The translations under genes were made by a program, and so were the position numbers. The notes beneath the pieces were generated by a model, which saw only the letters and a list, made by a program, of their open reading frames with translations, had not been told where the DNA came from and searched no databases. From NCBI GenBank assembly GCA_002179805.1, contig NAVB01000043.1, positions 1 to 52,983 of the forward strand: a DNA stretch of 52,983 bases, written 5' to 3'. Below, one piece after another: positions 1 through 12,300 of this stretch. The DNA comes from Acanthamoeba lenticulata. Its lineage: Eukaryota > Discosea > Longamoebia > Acanthamoebidae. Each line of letters starts with the position of its first letter. Position 1 is the stretch's first letter.

Positions 1-2113
1 ATAAAATACATAAATTACAATTAAGAGATTATCGCACTTTGGGCTGGACTTGGGAGAGGAGAACGCAAAGGCCTCGAAAGATGCCGACAGGGCGGGAGTG
101 GCACTGCCGCTTCTGGCGTTGTCATCTTTGTCGCCATCGTTGGCGGCGTCTGCAGCCGCGGCCTCGGGAGGGCTGTTGTCGTCATGGATGGAAGAGCCAG
201 CCGTTTGCTGCTTCTCGAGCTTGATCACTTGGAGCGGGACGTCGGCCTTCACTTGGTTGCTGCGCGGCGGCGACGGCGACACCGGCTCGTCGTCGTCGTA
301 CAGCTTTTGGCTCGAGCTCCGAAGCTGTGAGTTGGCGCAGACGCGCTGTGCCTTGGGCATTGACGAAACGCGCTCCTTCCTCTTCTTCTTGTCGTCTTCA
401 TCTTTCTCGGCATTGTTGGGGCTGTGGACGTCGTCGAGAGACTGGAGCGCGAGTGAGTCGTTGAGTCCATAGGCGTGCGCCTCGGAGATGCCGTAGAATC
501 GTTCCAGCGCGGCCTGTGTACGAGCAAAGAGAGAGGTGAGCGCGAGGACCGGTCGACTCTCGACAGGCGATTGCAGGCGCGACAAGAGGACAGAGACTCG
601 TACGCGGAGCGCCGCGAGGATGTCGGTCTCGTCGTGCAGCAGGATGGTGCGCTTGTCGGGGGTCACGTTGACGTCGTACGTGTGCGTCTCGAGGGACAGA
701 TTCAAGAAGAAGATGGCCGACTGGGCCGGGTTGGCCTGCCGATACACGTCGTTGACCACCTTGGCGATCTTGTTGTGGTCGACCGGCCGGTTGTTGATGT
801 AGAGGAACTGCCTGTCGTTCGTGTTGCGGCCGGTGCCTCGGGCAGGCCTCGACACGAACCCGCTCACTCTGTTTTAAAAGTTGGTTTTTTCAATAATTAA
901 AAAACGTAATCAATAAACAAATAAAAATAACATATATACAAAAAATGAAATATATATCGAAACACAAAGGCGTACCCGAAACGCCTTTGGGCACGCTTGC
1001 GTGTGGTGTAAGCGATGTCGGGCATATCGAGCGGCATGATGTGCTGCATCAGCTTCGGGCCAAACACGTTGACGATGTTGTCCTTCAGTCCGTTGCCGCT
1101 CGTGCCCAGCACACGAGTGCTTGCTCTTTTTGTGTGCGCACATGTGTCCCTCGCGTGAGATCGTGTGTTTGATTGGGGAAGCTGGGAAGCGGGCTTGGTC
1201 GCACCCCTTGTCCTTTTGGTTGTGGCAGGTGATGCGCACGTCGGTGGTGATGATGGAGTAGGCCTGCAGCACGCTCACCAGCCGCGTGAACTCGCGCTTG
1301 ATGTTGCGCTTGAACTCGAGTTGACTGCAGCGTGTTTACGTGTTTCGTGTCAGCAGGCTATCATAGGAGGTCATTCACATTTCGCCGCGGAAAGCACGCA
1401 CCGCACGGGGAGCGACGCGAACAAGTCCTGTAGCGTGATGGTCGTGCCGACGCTCCTTGCGCGCGGAGCTTGGCTGACCAGCTGGCCGTTGTGGTCGTAG
1501 GTGAGCAGCGCACCGACGGTCTGCAGGTCGCCGCCGTCATGCGGGCTGGTTAGTCACGCGCGCCCGTGCGTGTGTGTTGAAATGGCCGCGCAGCGCACCT
1601 GCTGAGCAGTGCGCGTGCATATATTGAGCTTGGCGAGGGCACAGAGCGAGCTGAGAGCCTCGCCGCGGAAGCCAAACGTGCTGACCCACTGGAGGTCGTC
1701 AAAGTCGCGCAGCTTGGACGTGCAGTGCTTCTTGGCTGGGGTGGGGAACGACGCACACACGGTCAGGAGCGGACAAGCAAGGGCAGGTGGCCTTGCGCCA
1801 CGCCATGCGTACCGATAAAAGGGTAGTTGGCAGGATCGACGCCGTGCCCGTTGTCGCTCACCTCGATGGACGATTCGCCGTAGTTCCGCAGTCGAATCTC
1901 TGCACACAGACGATAAAGGTTGAGCAACGTCGGAGACTCTGAGCTACAGTTGCATGCCGGCGCACCTATGTTGGTGGCGCCCGCGTCGACGCTGTTCTCA
2001 ACCAGCTCCTTCACCGCGCCGGCGAGATCAATCACAACCTGCCCCGAGCAGATGCGGTGAACCGAGGTACGATCAATCGGTTTAATTTGTGGAGCATCTC
2101 CCGTGGCCTCCAT
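1..2113 (-). CDS. PMS2: PMS2-like DNA mismatch repair ATPase (MutL family), 5' part of gene; C-terminus beyond window
   Basis: MutL homologs of the PMS type pair with MLH1 and act after MutS in nuclear mismatch repair. The GHKL ATPase motifs read in order: [15 protein letters not shown] (about residues 30-45), [10 protein letters not shown] (Mg/ATP site) and [14 protein letters not shown]. They are followed by the transducer domain with [12 protein letters not shown] and a [12 protein letters not shown] block, then an acidic, Ser-rich linker. The opening residues [18 protein letters not shown] match the PMS2 start better than MLH1. The start is the ATG at 2113, just before this block. At least five short introns interrupt the reading frame, for example before [11 protein letters not shown] and around 900-960, which is AT-rich. 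The metal-binding endonuclease domain would lie left of base 1 and cannot be judged. The gene is divergent from the PH-domain gene. Confidence 0.9.
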
Positions 2114-2462
2114 TGAATGATGCGAGATTGCCACACGGCATCCAATTAGTTGGCCATAAAAAACGCGCCAAGACCGTTGGCCAAGTTTAATTTCTTTTTT
2201 AAAACATAAAAATAAAAGTCGAGAAGTGTTCGTTTTTTGGTGTGCATAACCTTTTATGGGTCTCCAGCCCGCGTCATCAAACTGCTGGCCTTGACCACCA
2301 AAACCTGATCTTTGTGCTGTACAGCGCACGAAGAAGAGCTGAGGCTTTCTTGGCATCATCTTCGGCAGGCCCTGGTCTCGCCTCATAAACTGTGTTAAAC
2401 GTTTGTGAGGGAGTTTGAGGAGCGCTGGCAGCTGTTGGCGGCAACTTTAGGGCCAAAGAAAG
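2114..2462. promoter_or_regulatory. Shared upstream region between divergent PMS2-like and PH-domain genes
   Basis: This 349-base gap separates two genes read in opposite directions, so it must hold both promoters and 5' UTRs. An AT-rich core lies around 2195-2250. I see no clear TATA box and no further gene. Confidence 0.4.
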
Positions 2463-4834
2463 ATGTTTAATAGCGGCCATAATGGATTGCTGGCTTCTAT
2501 GCCCGCGAGCTTCGGTTCTACACGAGCCGCTGCCGTGGAGAAGAGGGAGCGACGGAGAGGCGAAGCGAAAGACAAGGAAGGGGGAACGCGAATTGATCGA
2601 GAGCGCGATCGTGACCGAGATAGGGACTTGAGAGAGCGAGAACACAGAGACCGTGATCGAGATCGAGATCGCGACCGGGGAGATCGAGATCGTGACCGCG
2701 ATCGTGACCGGGACCGAGAGCGGGAGAAGGAAAGAGGGGACCGAGAACGAGAGCGAGAACGAGACAAGGAACGGGGGGAGCGGGACAGAGATCGTGAGCA
2801 CCACAGAGAAAGGGAGCGAGATCGAGATCACAAGGAATCGCGAGACAAAGAAAGAGAGCGAGAGGCTAGAGAGAAGGAGAACAAAGAAGCCTCACGCGAG
2901 CAGCGGGCAGACCGCGAATCAGCCAGAGATGGCTCTCGAGATCGTGACGCCAACCGAGAAAAGAGCGGGGAAAAGCTGGAAAAATCGGACGACGGCAGCT
3001 TTTATTACGTCGTTACCAATCAGGAAGGCAAGTCCTTCATCATGGAGGGTGGCGAGGGCATTGAGGAGGGCCAGTCTACGGATGAAAAGATGATCAAGGT
3101 TCCTCCTTATGTTTTGTTGCTCAATGAAGCCTCCGATTTCCGTTCCAACCTTTTTATTTTCGTGGTTGAGCAGAAGGAAGGATGGGTGCTGAAGCAGGGC
3201 CCGCCTCCGTGGAAGACGTGGAAGAAGCGCTGGCTGGTGCTCACGCCCAGCGGCCTCTCCTACTTTGGCGTCAAGGTACGCACCCGCCTTATTACTTTCC
3301 TCTTTTTCATTTATGGCGAGGTTTCCTCAACGTTGCCTTCTGGTGCTTTTGCCACCTGCCAGGCGAAGGACAAGTTCAGCCTGAAGGGCAGCATCGCCGC
3401 CACAATGCTCATCAGCGTGGAGCTCATGCCCATTAACAAGAAGAAGGGCATTTTTGGCTTCAAAGGTACCACCAGACCTGGGTCTTCTCCCTTGAGACAC
3501 TCATGAATGAGCGATGAACCTCATCCTCACGCCTTCATCTCGCCAGTCGACGTGCCCACACGCACCTACGTCTTTGCCCCACAGGTAACGTTTCTTTTCT
3601 ATGTTATGATATTTTATTTTTATTTTTTACATATTGTTCCTGTCGTTTCGTTTCTCACCGTTTCACTCTCCCTGTAGCCTGAGAAACTGGCCCTGAGCGA
3701 GAAGGAGGCGCAAGGTTGGGTTGACGCCGTCACGCAACTCATCGGCAACAACCAGCGGCGGGTTCGTTTCTTTTTCCTTTTTATTTGTTAACAAGACAAA
3801 ATAATCACTTACATATTTATTCTTTAAATATTTAAATTCGTGCAGAAGAAGCAGGTCAAGGGAGGCACGCTCACGAAGGCCAACAAAAAGAAGAAGCGCG
3901 ACCCCCTGCGTACGCAATGCAACGTTTGACTTTGAATTTGTTCCTGGCCACGTGCGCTCACCGCCGCGCTGTGCGCGCCAGCAGCCGAGATGACGCGCGC
4001 GTCGGGCTCGCCAGAGGCCTCGGCCGAGATCGTGTCACCGGTACACCCGTCTGGCCTCTTGTGTTGATCTTGTCCGCCGCCTTGCACGCGCTGACGTCTG
4101 CCCCACGCCGGTCCACCAGCGCGCGGAGGCGTCGGCGAGGATGAGCCGCAGCCAGCCGACGGCGCCTTCCTCGGCCGCGTCGAGCTCGTCGGCCCCGGCC
4201 AAGAAGTCGTCGTCGTCGTCAGCGCGTCACTCGCGCGAGAAGGAGAGCGAGAGGGACAAGGACCGCGACAGGGAGCGCGAGCGCGAGCGAAAGGAGGACA
4301 AGGACAAGGAGCGCGACCGCGACCGCGACCGCGACCGTGAGAAGAAGGAAGACAAGGAGCGCGACCGAAAGGCCCGGTCGCACCGGAGCGCCAGCAAGCG
4401 CTCGCCCGACCCGGCGTCGGGAGCGGCGTCCAAGCCTCCCGACCGACCGCCTCGCGCCGGTGACCGCGACAAAGCGGTACACTTCCCCCCATACTCAGAT
4501 TTTTTATATATTTTTTTGATTAATACTCATAATTCAAACCAATGCAGAAGAGCGAGTTGAAGAGGATCGAAGAGGAGAGGCGGCAGGAGCTCGCGCAGAT
4601 CGTGGAGAAATACCGCAAGCAGCGCGACGCCATCCTGGACGCGCTCATCGAGAAGGAGATCGCCGCGATTGTCGAAATGTACGTCTGTTGAATGCGCCAA
4701 GCTCGCTCGAGCGCTCATGAGGACTCACCGCTCTGTTATGTGTGTGTGCTTCGGTCTTCTTGGTCGTTGGCAGGCACGAGCAGGAGAAGCAGGCCATCTT
4801 GGATCAGATCAAGGTCAAGAGCATTCAGTTGTAA
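2463..4834 (+). CDS. PH-domain protein flanked by RD/ER-rich low-complexity regions and a C-terminal coiled coil
   Basis: Pleckstrin homology domains bind phosphoinositides or proteins at membranes. After an N-terminal stretch (about residues 40-165) of alternating Arg with Asp or Glu, the PH domain starts at KEGWVLKQG, with the typical WKKRWLVL strand, and ends at EAQGWVDAVTQLI with the invariant Trp. A second Ser-rich then RD/RE/KE-rich block follows, and a final helix (EERRQELAQIVEKYRKQRDA...) ends at TAA 4832-4834. Introns can be placed at 3099-3173, 3276-3362, about 3468-3546, 3583-3676 and several more downstream; the joins keep frame (FK plus VDVPTRTYVF, LP plus AEMTRAS, EM plus HEQEKQAI). 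The RD/RE dipeptides recall the RS/RD domains of splicing factors, but no RRM is seen. Function is unknown beyond the PH domain. Confidence 0.75.
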
Positions 4835-5284
4835 GCGCCTCGCGGCGACGACCAAGACGACAACAGAATCGACAACGTATGCCGATCCGCCCGTGTACAA
4901 CAACGACAGGGAGCAGAGCCTCCCCGCTGGTTGCCAAAGAAACAAACAGAAATATACACGCACTCCCCCATGTTGGCATTCACGCACACGACACACACAC
5001 TGGGGGCTGTGGCTACTTGAACGAACACGATTATGAGGGGCATGGGAGGTCGAAGGCGTCCTGAGGTCGGGACGCGGCATCTCCGCAGCAGCAACTCCGA
5101 CACTCCGGCGGACACGGCCGCCAGTGAAAACGCGGGAGGGAGCACTTAGGGGGTCCTTGTTTGCCTCGTCTCCTGTCCACGAGAAGTCGGTACGTCGTTC
5201 ACGATCGCTTTGATCTGGAGTGTCAATTCGCTGTCCACAAGATTATTATCATGATAATAATTATTTTTTGATTTTTTTTAATGA
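4835..5284. other. Intergenic region between PH-domain and aconitase genes
   Basis: This 450-base gap has no reading frame I trust. It should hold the 3' UTR of the PH gene and the aconitase promoter. An AT-rich patch with the palindrome attattatcatgataataat lies at about 5241-5270, just upstream of the aconitase start, and could be promoter-proximal. Confidence 0.4.
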
Positions 5285-8200
5285 ATGAATGCACAACAGG
5301 GAAAGATGAAGAGTGTTAATCGCGCCTGCTTGCGGCCGACCGCGCTTGCCGGCCCTCGCAGCTGCTTCCCGCTTCTTGCCTGCCGCTCGTCGGTACGCGC
5401 CTTCACTGTGCGCCCCTCGGGCCAACGAACAAGCCCCTCACGCGCAGGCGCACACGCAGGGGCTCGCGAGTCCTCTGGGCGCCGCGCGAAGCGGGTCCAC
5501 CTCTGCCGCCGCCACCGCCACCGCCGCTGCCACACCGATGAGCCGGTGGGAGCCCGACACCCGCCTGCCCTACGAGCGCATCGACCGGAACCTCTTCACC
5601 GTCAAGCGGCTCCTCCAGCGGCCGCTCACGCTCGCTGGTGCGCTCGTCCCCGTCGTGCGATAGCATCAGCAGCTGGAGGAAGAGGAGGCTGACGTGGTCG
5701 AGTTGGTGAACGGCGGCGCAGAGAAAATCGTGTACGGGCACTTGGAGGATCCGGCCGTGAGCGGCAGCATCGAACGGGGCAAGACCTACCTCAAGCTCAA
5801 GCCCGACCGGGTGGCCATGCAGGACGCCTCAGCCCAGATGGCCCTCCTCCAGTTCATCTCCTCGGGCCTCACGTCGACCGTATGATCGCACCGCCGCGAC
5901 TACGTCTCGCTCTTTGCTGACGTGTGAGCGGGGGCGTTCCTTGGCAGGCCGTCCCGACGTCCATCCACTGCGACCACTTGATCGAGGCCGAGACCGGAGC
6001 CGCTCACGACCTCGAGGCCGCCAAGGTGACCAACAAGGTCCGTTTTATTTATCTATTTATTTATATGTTTTTTGTTTTGTTGTTATTTTATATAATTTAA
6101 TACTCATGCATTTTATATTTGTAAAATGCCCCAATGCAGGAGGTGTTTGAGTTCCTGTCGTCGGCCTCGCAGAAGTACGGCATCGGGTTCTGGAAGCCCG
6201 GCAGCGGCATCATCCACCAGATCGTGCTCGAAAACTACGTGCGTCATCCACCTCAGCACTCTGATCTATTATGTTGTCTACTCACCAGCAAATGGTTGCA
6301 CTCATCGCCCCTTCTCATGCATGATGGCAGGCCTTCCCAGGCGCGATGATGATCGGCACCGACAGCCACACGCCCAATGCTGGCGGCCTCGGGTGCGTCG
6401 TCTCGTCTCCTCGGCCCGTTTCCACGTGAAGGCTGCATTGTTTGCTGGAGCTCACCATGAAGAGCCTTCATGTGACCAACAGGACGATCGCCATCGGTGT
6501 CGGTGGCGCCGACGCGGTCGACGTCATGGCCGGGATGCCTTGGGAGCTGGTAATTATTTCTATTTATTAAAATTTATTTATATCTACCATTTTCTATTAT
6601 TATATCCAATTATTATAAATAATTATAACACCTTTTTTCGCGATTAGCGTGCGCCCAAGGTGCTGGGCGTGAAGCTGACGGGCAAGCTGCGAGGCTGGGC
6701 CTCGCCCAAAGACGTCATCCTCAAGCTGGTCGGCCGGCTCACCGTCCGCGGCGGCACCGGCAGCGTCATCGAGTACTTTGGGCCCGGCGTCGAGACCCTC
6801 TCCTGCACCGGTGCGTCAATGCTCTTCTGGCCTTTGCCTTTGCCTTGGGGCAGCGGAAGCTGAACAAGATGTTTTGGGCGGTGACACCGTTGGTGGCGGC
6901 GAGCCAGGCATGGCCACGATTTGCAACATGGGCGCCGAGGTGGGCGCCACGACGTCGGTCTTCCCGCTGACCGAGTCCATGCTGGCCTATCTGGCCGCCA
7001 CCGGCCGCAAGGGCATCGCCGACGCCATCAACTCGGCCAAGGAGATTCGCGGCCACCTCCGCGCCGACGAGGGCGCGCACTATGACGAGGTCGCTCTCTT
7101 CTCTCTTTTTCATCTTCTTTTTCGTTTTCTTCGTTCTCTTTATCGGCAGCGTCTCACGCTCTTGACGGGCGGCAGGTGGTCGAGATCAACCTGGACGAGC
7201 TGGAGCCGTTCATCAACGGCCCGTTCACGCCGGACCTGGCGACGCCGCTTTCGCAGTTTGCCGAGGCCGTCAAGAAGAACCAGTGGCCCGACGTCATCTC
7301 CGTGCGCTGCTCTCTCGCTCTTTGTCGTTTTCATTTTTTTATTTTCATTTTAATTTAAAATGGGATGATGACGTCACAGGCGGGAATGATTGGAAGCTGT
7401 ACCAACTCGTCGTACGAGGACATGTCGCGCGCGGCCGCCGTCGCGCGCCAAGCCAGCGCCCACGGGACCAAGGCCCAGTGTGCCTTCACCGTGACGCCGG
7501 GCTCGGAGCAGATCCGGGCGACGATCGAGCGCGACGGCCAGATGCAGGCCCTGCGCGACATCGGCGGCCTGGTGCTGGCCAACGCGTGCGGCCCGTGCAT
7601 CGGCCAGTGGAAGCGCGCCGACGCGGCGGCCCACGAGAAGAACAGCATCCTCACGTCCTTCAACCGCAACTTCTCGGCGCGCAACGACGGCAATCCCAAC
7701 ACGCACAACTTCTTGGCCTCGCCCGAGCTCGTCACGGCCATGTCGCTCGCCGGCCGCCTGAGCTTCAACCCGATGACCGACGACCTGCTCGACGCCCAGG
7801 GCAAGCCCTACAGGCTTCGCAGCCCGGACCACGAGGACCAGGCGACGTCGGCGCAGCTGCCCGCCAAGGGCTTTGACGCAGGCCGCAGCCAAGACGTCTA
7901 CCTGGCCCCGCCGCCGGCCGAAGCGCGCGCGAGCCTCGAGGTCGCCGTGTCGCCCACGAGCGACCGCCTGCAGCTCCTGGCGCCGTTCGCCCCGTGGCCG
8001 CAGGGGGCGCGGGACATCGCCGACGCCGCGGTGCTGATCAAGGTCCAGGGCAAGTGCACCACGGACCACATCTCGGCCGCCGGGCCGTGGCTCAAGTACA
8101 AGGGCCACCTGGAGAACATCGCCAACAACACGCTCATCGGGGCCGTCAACGCCGACACGGGCAAGGTCAACGCGGTCGTGAGCCAGCTCACGGGCCAGGA

Positions 8201-8744
8201 GGGCACCGTCCCCGACGTGGCCCGCGCGTACCAGCGCGCCGGTGTGCCGTGGGTCGTCGTCGCGGGCAAGAACTACGGCGAGGGCAGCGCGCGCGAGCAT
8301 GCCGCGCTCCAGCCGCGCTACCTCGGCGGCCAGGCCATCATCTGCCAGAGCTTCGCGCGCATCCACGAGACCAACCTCAAGAAGCAGGGCATCCTGCCCC
8401 TGACCTTTGCCGACCCGGCCGACTACGACAAGATCACCGGTGCGTCGTTGCTCGTTGTCGTTGTAGGAGTCGATGTCGTGTTTGGCTCAAGGCTCGAGCT
8501 TGTTGGTGTTGTGGTTGCAGGCGCGGACCGGATCACGATCATGGGCGTCGACGCCATCGAGGAGGGCAAGCCATTGCGCGCGCGAGTGACGCGACCAGCC
8601 AAGAAGGACGGCAGCGGGCGCGAGAGCTTCGAGATAGTGCTGCAGCACACGCTGAACGAGGGCCAGATCGCTTGGTTCAAGGCCGGCTCGGCCCTCAACC
8701 TCATCGCCGCCCACAGCAAGCAGCAACAGCAACAGCGACCTTGA
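5285..8744 (+). CDS. ACO2: Aconitate hydratase, mitochondrial
   Basis: This enzyme isomerises citrate to isocitrate via cis-aconitate in the TCA cycle using a 4Fe-4S cluster. The protein matches mitochondrial-type aconitase end to end: [66 protein letters not shown] and [10 protein letters not shown] (cluster cysteines), then NFGEGS-like [14 protein letters not shown] and [14 protein letters not shown]. Twelve exons join cleanly: 5306-5392, 5448-5637, 5722-5879, 5948-6037, 6140-6238, 6331-6392, 6483-6549, 6648-6810, 6908-7089, 7176-7301, 7380-8439 and 8521-8744. The start is ATG 5285 or in-frame ATG 5306; either gives an Arg-rich, acid-free leader ([16 protein letters not shown]) typical of mitochondrial import. 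The C-terminus ends in a short Gln run. Sequence and length fit ACO2/Aco1 rather than the longer cytosolic IRP1 type. Confidence 0.96.
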
Positions 8745-8885
8745 TGGCTGTACCGGTGTAGAGACCACAAACATTAACAATGTTTTTTAAAATTCTTGGA
8801 AATGCGTGTCAAACGTTTCGGAAATGCTTCGAAGGCTCGTACTCTTGTCTGTTCATCTCAGCGTCATCTCGCGAGTGCGTGCGAA

Positions 8886-9302
8886 ATGAGTGCGGCAGCA
8901 GGACGGCAGGCCTTTGGCACACGATGGTTCATTAAGCTTGGGCTGATCTCCTTTGCTGCTGGCGGTCTGCTTGAGTTTGCTATGATTCAATCCGGGTTTT
9001 GTACGGCCTCCGCATCTTGTGCTCTTATCGATGCAAAGTCCTTGTCCATCATCTGACCTTGCCGCACAGACGGGGCTGTGCTGGCGACGTCATCCGCCCC
9101 CGACTGGCAGGAGTCTTGGCAGGGGGTTGGCGCCGAGGTGCAGCGCCAGCTGCGCGAGAAGCAACAGCGCGGCGACAGCGCGGAGGCGGCTCGAGTCGAG
9201 CGCGTCCTGCAGCAGCTCGAGGCTCGCCACCAGCAGCAGCTCCGGAACCAGGCGCAGCAAGAAGAGCAAGTGGCCAAGAAGGAAAACGAGGACGTCAAGT
9301 AA
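8886..9302 (+). CDS. Small single-pass membrane protein, SMIM4/UQCC5-like
   Basis: Two exons (8886-9000 and 9070-9302) encode about 115 residues. The first holds one hydrophobic segment, WFIKLGLISFAAGGLLEFAMI (residues about 14-34), followed by QSGFY across the splice. This pattern (hydrophobic helix, Gly-Gly, acidic residue, MI, then FY) resembles SMIM4/UQCC5, a mitochondrial inner-membrane factor for complex III assembly; that link is from remembered family features, not a search. The rest is a charged helix rich in Gln, Glu and Ala (VQRQLREKQQRG to VLQQLEARHQQQL), likely a coiled coil. The splice is well fixed: donor tttt|gtacgg, acceptor cacag|ACGG, restoring the frame. An upstream in-frame ATG at 8802 would add an N-terminal leader. 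It lies 141 bases after aconitase on the same strand. Confidence 0.6.
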
Positions 9303-9382
9303 AGATCATCCACCCCACGTTTGCTGTGTTTCTCTCAAGTCTTTTTGTAAGTAGATCGATTTATTATCTTGGCCTGTTTGCT

Positions 9383-12300
9383 CTACTTCCTCCGCTGGAA
9401 CCGCTTCTTGGACTTGAAGGCCTTGTTGCTGCGCTTCTTGCCCAGCAGCGGCTTCTTGTCGTCGCCGCCACCACCACCGCCGCCACCACCACCAGCCTCC
9501 TTCTTCTGCTTCTTCCTGGGCTGCGACATGTCGGCCTCAAAGTGCGAGCCGCCGCCGCCACCACCGCCACCGCCGCCGCTGTCGTCGCGGTCGCGCTTCT
9601 TGCGCTTCTTGGCCGCGGCCTCGGGCGTCGGCGGGACGTACTTGCCGCTGCGGCGGTCGCGCTCGGCCTTCTTGGCCTGGCGCACGGAGATGGCCTGCTT
9701 GGCCTGCTTCGCCATCTCCTCCTCGCCGGCCCACTTCTTGATGGCCTTTTCCTGCAGCTTGCGCCTCTTCTGCTGGCGGTTGAGTCCGGACAGCTCGTCC
9801 CGCTTGATCTTGAGCTGGTTCTTCTTCTCGGCCTTGCCCGTCTTGGCGCCTTGACCGCCACCGGCCTTCTTGCCGCCCCGGCCTCGCGGCCCCTCCTCCA
9901 TCTCGTCCTCGTTCTCGCCGTTGGCCTCGTCCTCAGACCCAAACTCCTCCTTCTCGCCCCGCTCTGCGCAGGCGACAACAACGTCGACGTCAACCTCAAC
10001 GACAGCCAGATGATGAAGATGATGATGAAGATGATGAAGACGATGATGAGGATGATGACGATGACGAGGGTGAGAAACGTACCCTTGGAGAGCTTGCGCT
10101 GCTCGGCGGTCTGGAACCAGGTGCGGGCCGGGCGGGAGTAGATCTCGTCGTGGTGGTGGATCATGTTCTGCGTCTTGTTGGCCTCCATCTGGGTCAGACG
10201 CAGCTGCTTCTCCTCGTACTCCATCGAGAAGATCTGGTTGACGTCCTCCTTCATCCCGTCGATCCTCTCCCGCCACTGGTCCACGATCTGCGTATTTCAT
10301 TTGTATTTTGGAATTAATTTTGGATAATGTTTTCAATAAAGAAAAGAAATCGTACCTTGGGCGGGATGACGCGGTTGGAGACCTTCTGGTTGGTGCTCTT
10401 CATGATCTCCTTGAAGACCTTGCGGTCGTGCTCGGTGATGAAGGTGACCGACCGACCTGAGTGGCCCCAGCGCGCCGTTCGGCCCACTCGGTGGATGTAG
10501 GACTCCACCGTCCGCGCCATGTCGTAGTTGATAATCTGCAAAATAATAATAAAAATAAAAATGAAAAGGATAAGAATGTTAAAAATGGATCATAAAAAAG
10601 ACAATAATTCCTTTTGAATAAAGAGAAGAACGCCGTACAGTTTCAATACCGAGGATGTCGAGGCCGCGGGCGGCGAGATCTGTGGCGAGCAGGAAGTCGA
10701 AGGCGCCATCCCTGAACTGCTCCAGCGCCTCGAGACGCTGCGCGTAGCGAAGAGAAAAACGGAAGAAAAAAAGGGAAAATGAGCATCATAGGCTCAAGCG
10801 TCGAGAGAGAGAAGGAGGAAGGAAGTGGGCGCCAACCTGGTTCTGGGTGAGGTTGCCGTGAAGCTCGGCGGCCTTGAGCCCGGCGAGACCGAAGATGACC
10901 TTCAGCCGATGGGCCTCCTTCTTGGCCCGGAAGAAGATGAGCACCCGCGTCTTGAACGACCGCGTGCAGAGCGCTGCCGTCCGAAAGACAAGAACGCACA
11001 TACAAGGAAGAAAAGGTGTTCAGCCCACAGGAGGATCAACAGGTCGAAGAAGAAGAAGAAGAAGAAGAAAAAGATGAAGAAGAGGACGCAGAGAAGGATC
11101 GCAGGGTGTACCAAGCAGCATGGCGTCGCGGTCGTGCTCGCGGCTCTCCTTGACCTTGATAAACTCCTGCTGGACGCCCGAGGCCACGCGCATGGTCGGG
11201 TCCAGGCGCACGCGGACCGGCCTGTTCAGCGACAGCGTGGCCAGGCGGTCCACCTGAGGAGTAAAAAGCCACAATATTAATATTTGATTTTCTGATTGAT
11301 AATTTCTTTTTGAAATAATTCTAAAAATTGTGTGAAAAAACGAACCTCTTCGGTCATGGTGGCGGAGAAGAGGAGAGTCTGCCGGTTCTCGGGGCAGAAC
11401 CGGATGATCTCCTCGAGCTCGTCGGCGAAACCGAGCGACAGGAGACGATCGGCCTCGTCGAGGACGAGGATGTCGACGGTCTCCAGCGTGAACGATTGGG
11501 CATTGCGCAAGTGGTCGATCATGCGGCCGGGCGTGGCCACCACGATGTCCGGGTGTCGGCGCAGCGCCGCCTCCTGGACCTTGTTCGACAGGCCGCCCAC
11601 CACAAGACACGACCTGCGCCCGCGAGAGACGAGCGCGCGCGCACACACAGGTGGGCCTCTACACGTTTGCGCCAAAAGTCAGGGGACAGGACACGTACGT
11701 GATGTCGGTGAACTTGGCCAGTTTCTCAATGACCGAGTGGCACTGGATCGCCAACTCTCGCGTCGGGGTGAGGATGATCACGCGGGTGGCCATGATGCTT
11801 CACAAGAAAAAACAAAAAACAAAAAAAAAAAACAACAAAGAATGTAAAATATAATTGAAGCGCGTGGCCGGGCATGAGGCAAGCGGTACCGCTTGTCCCT
11901 GTGGATGAGACGCTCGAGGATGGGCAGGACAAAGGCGGCGGTCTTGCCGGAGCCCGTGGTCGCGCTGGCGCACACGTCCTTGCCCTGCAGGGCGATCGGG
12001 ATCGCCTGCGACTGCACCGGCGTGGGCTGGTCGTAGCCCAGGTTGGCCACGGCCTTGAGCAGCGCGCGCGACAAGTGGAGGTCCTGGGCGCGCGCGCGCA
12101 CAAACACGTTCCGAGCATCAGCCACCGCCGCCAAGCACAGGATCCTAGCCATGGGCGGCGCGTACGAGGAAGCTGTTGGCCTGATAGCCCTCGTTGTCGG
12201 CCCTCTCGAAATACTCCTCTTTCTGTTGCTTCTTGGTCGGCTTGCGCGAGACCTCCCTGATCTTGTCTTCGTCGTTCACTTCGTCGTTGTTATCGTCATC

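Noticed and set aside
5638..5721. Apparent frameshift in aconitase between PLTLA and YGHLED
   Set aside because: An 84-base intron (gtgcgctcg to ggcgcag) joins GCT G|AG AAA and restores the family sequence LAEKIVYGH.
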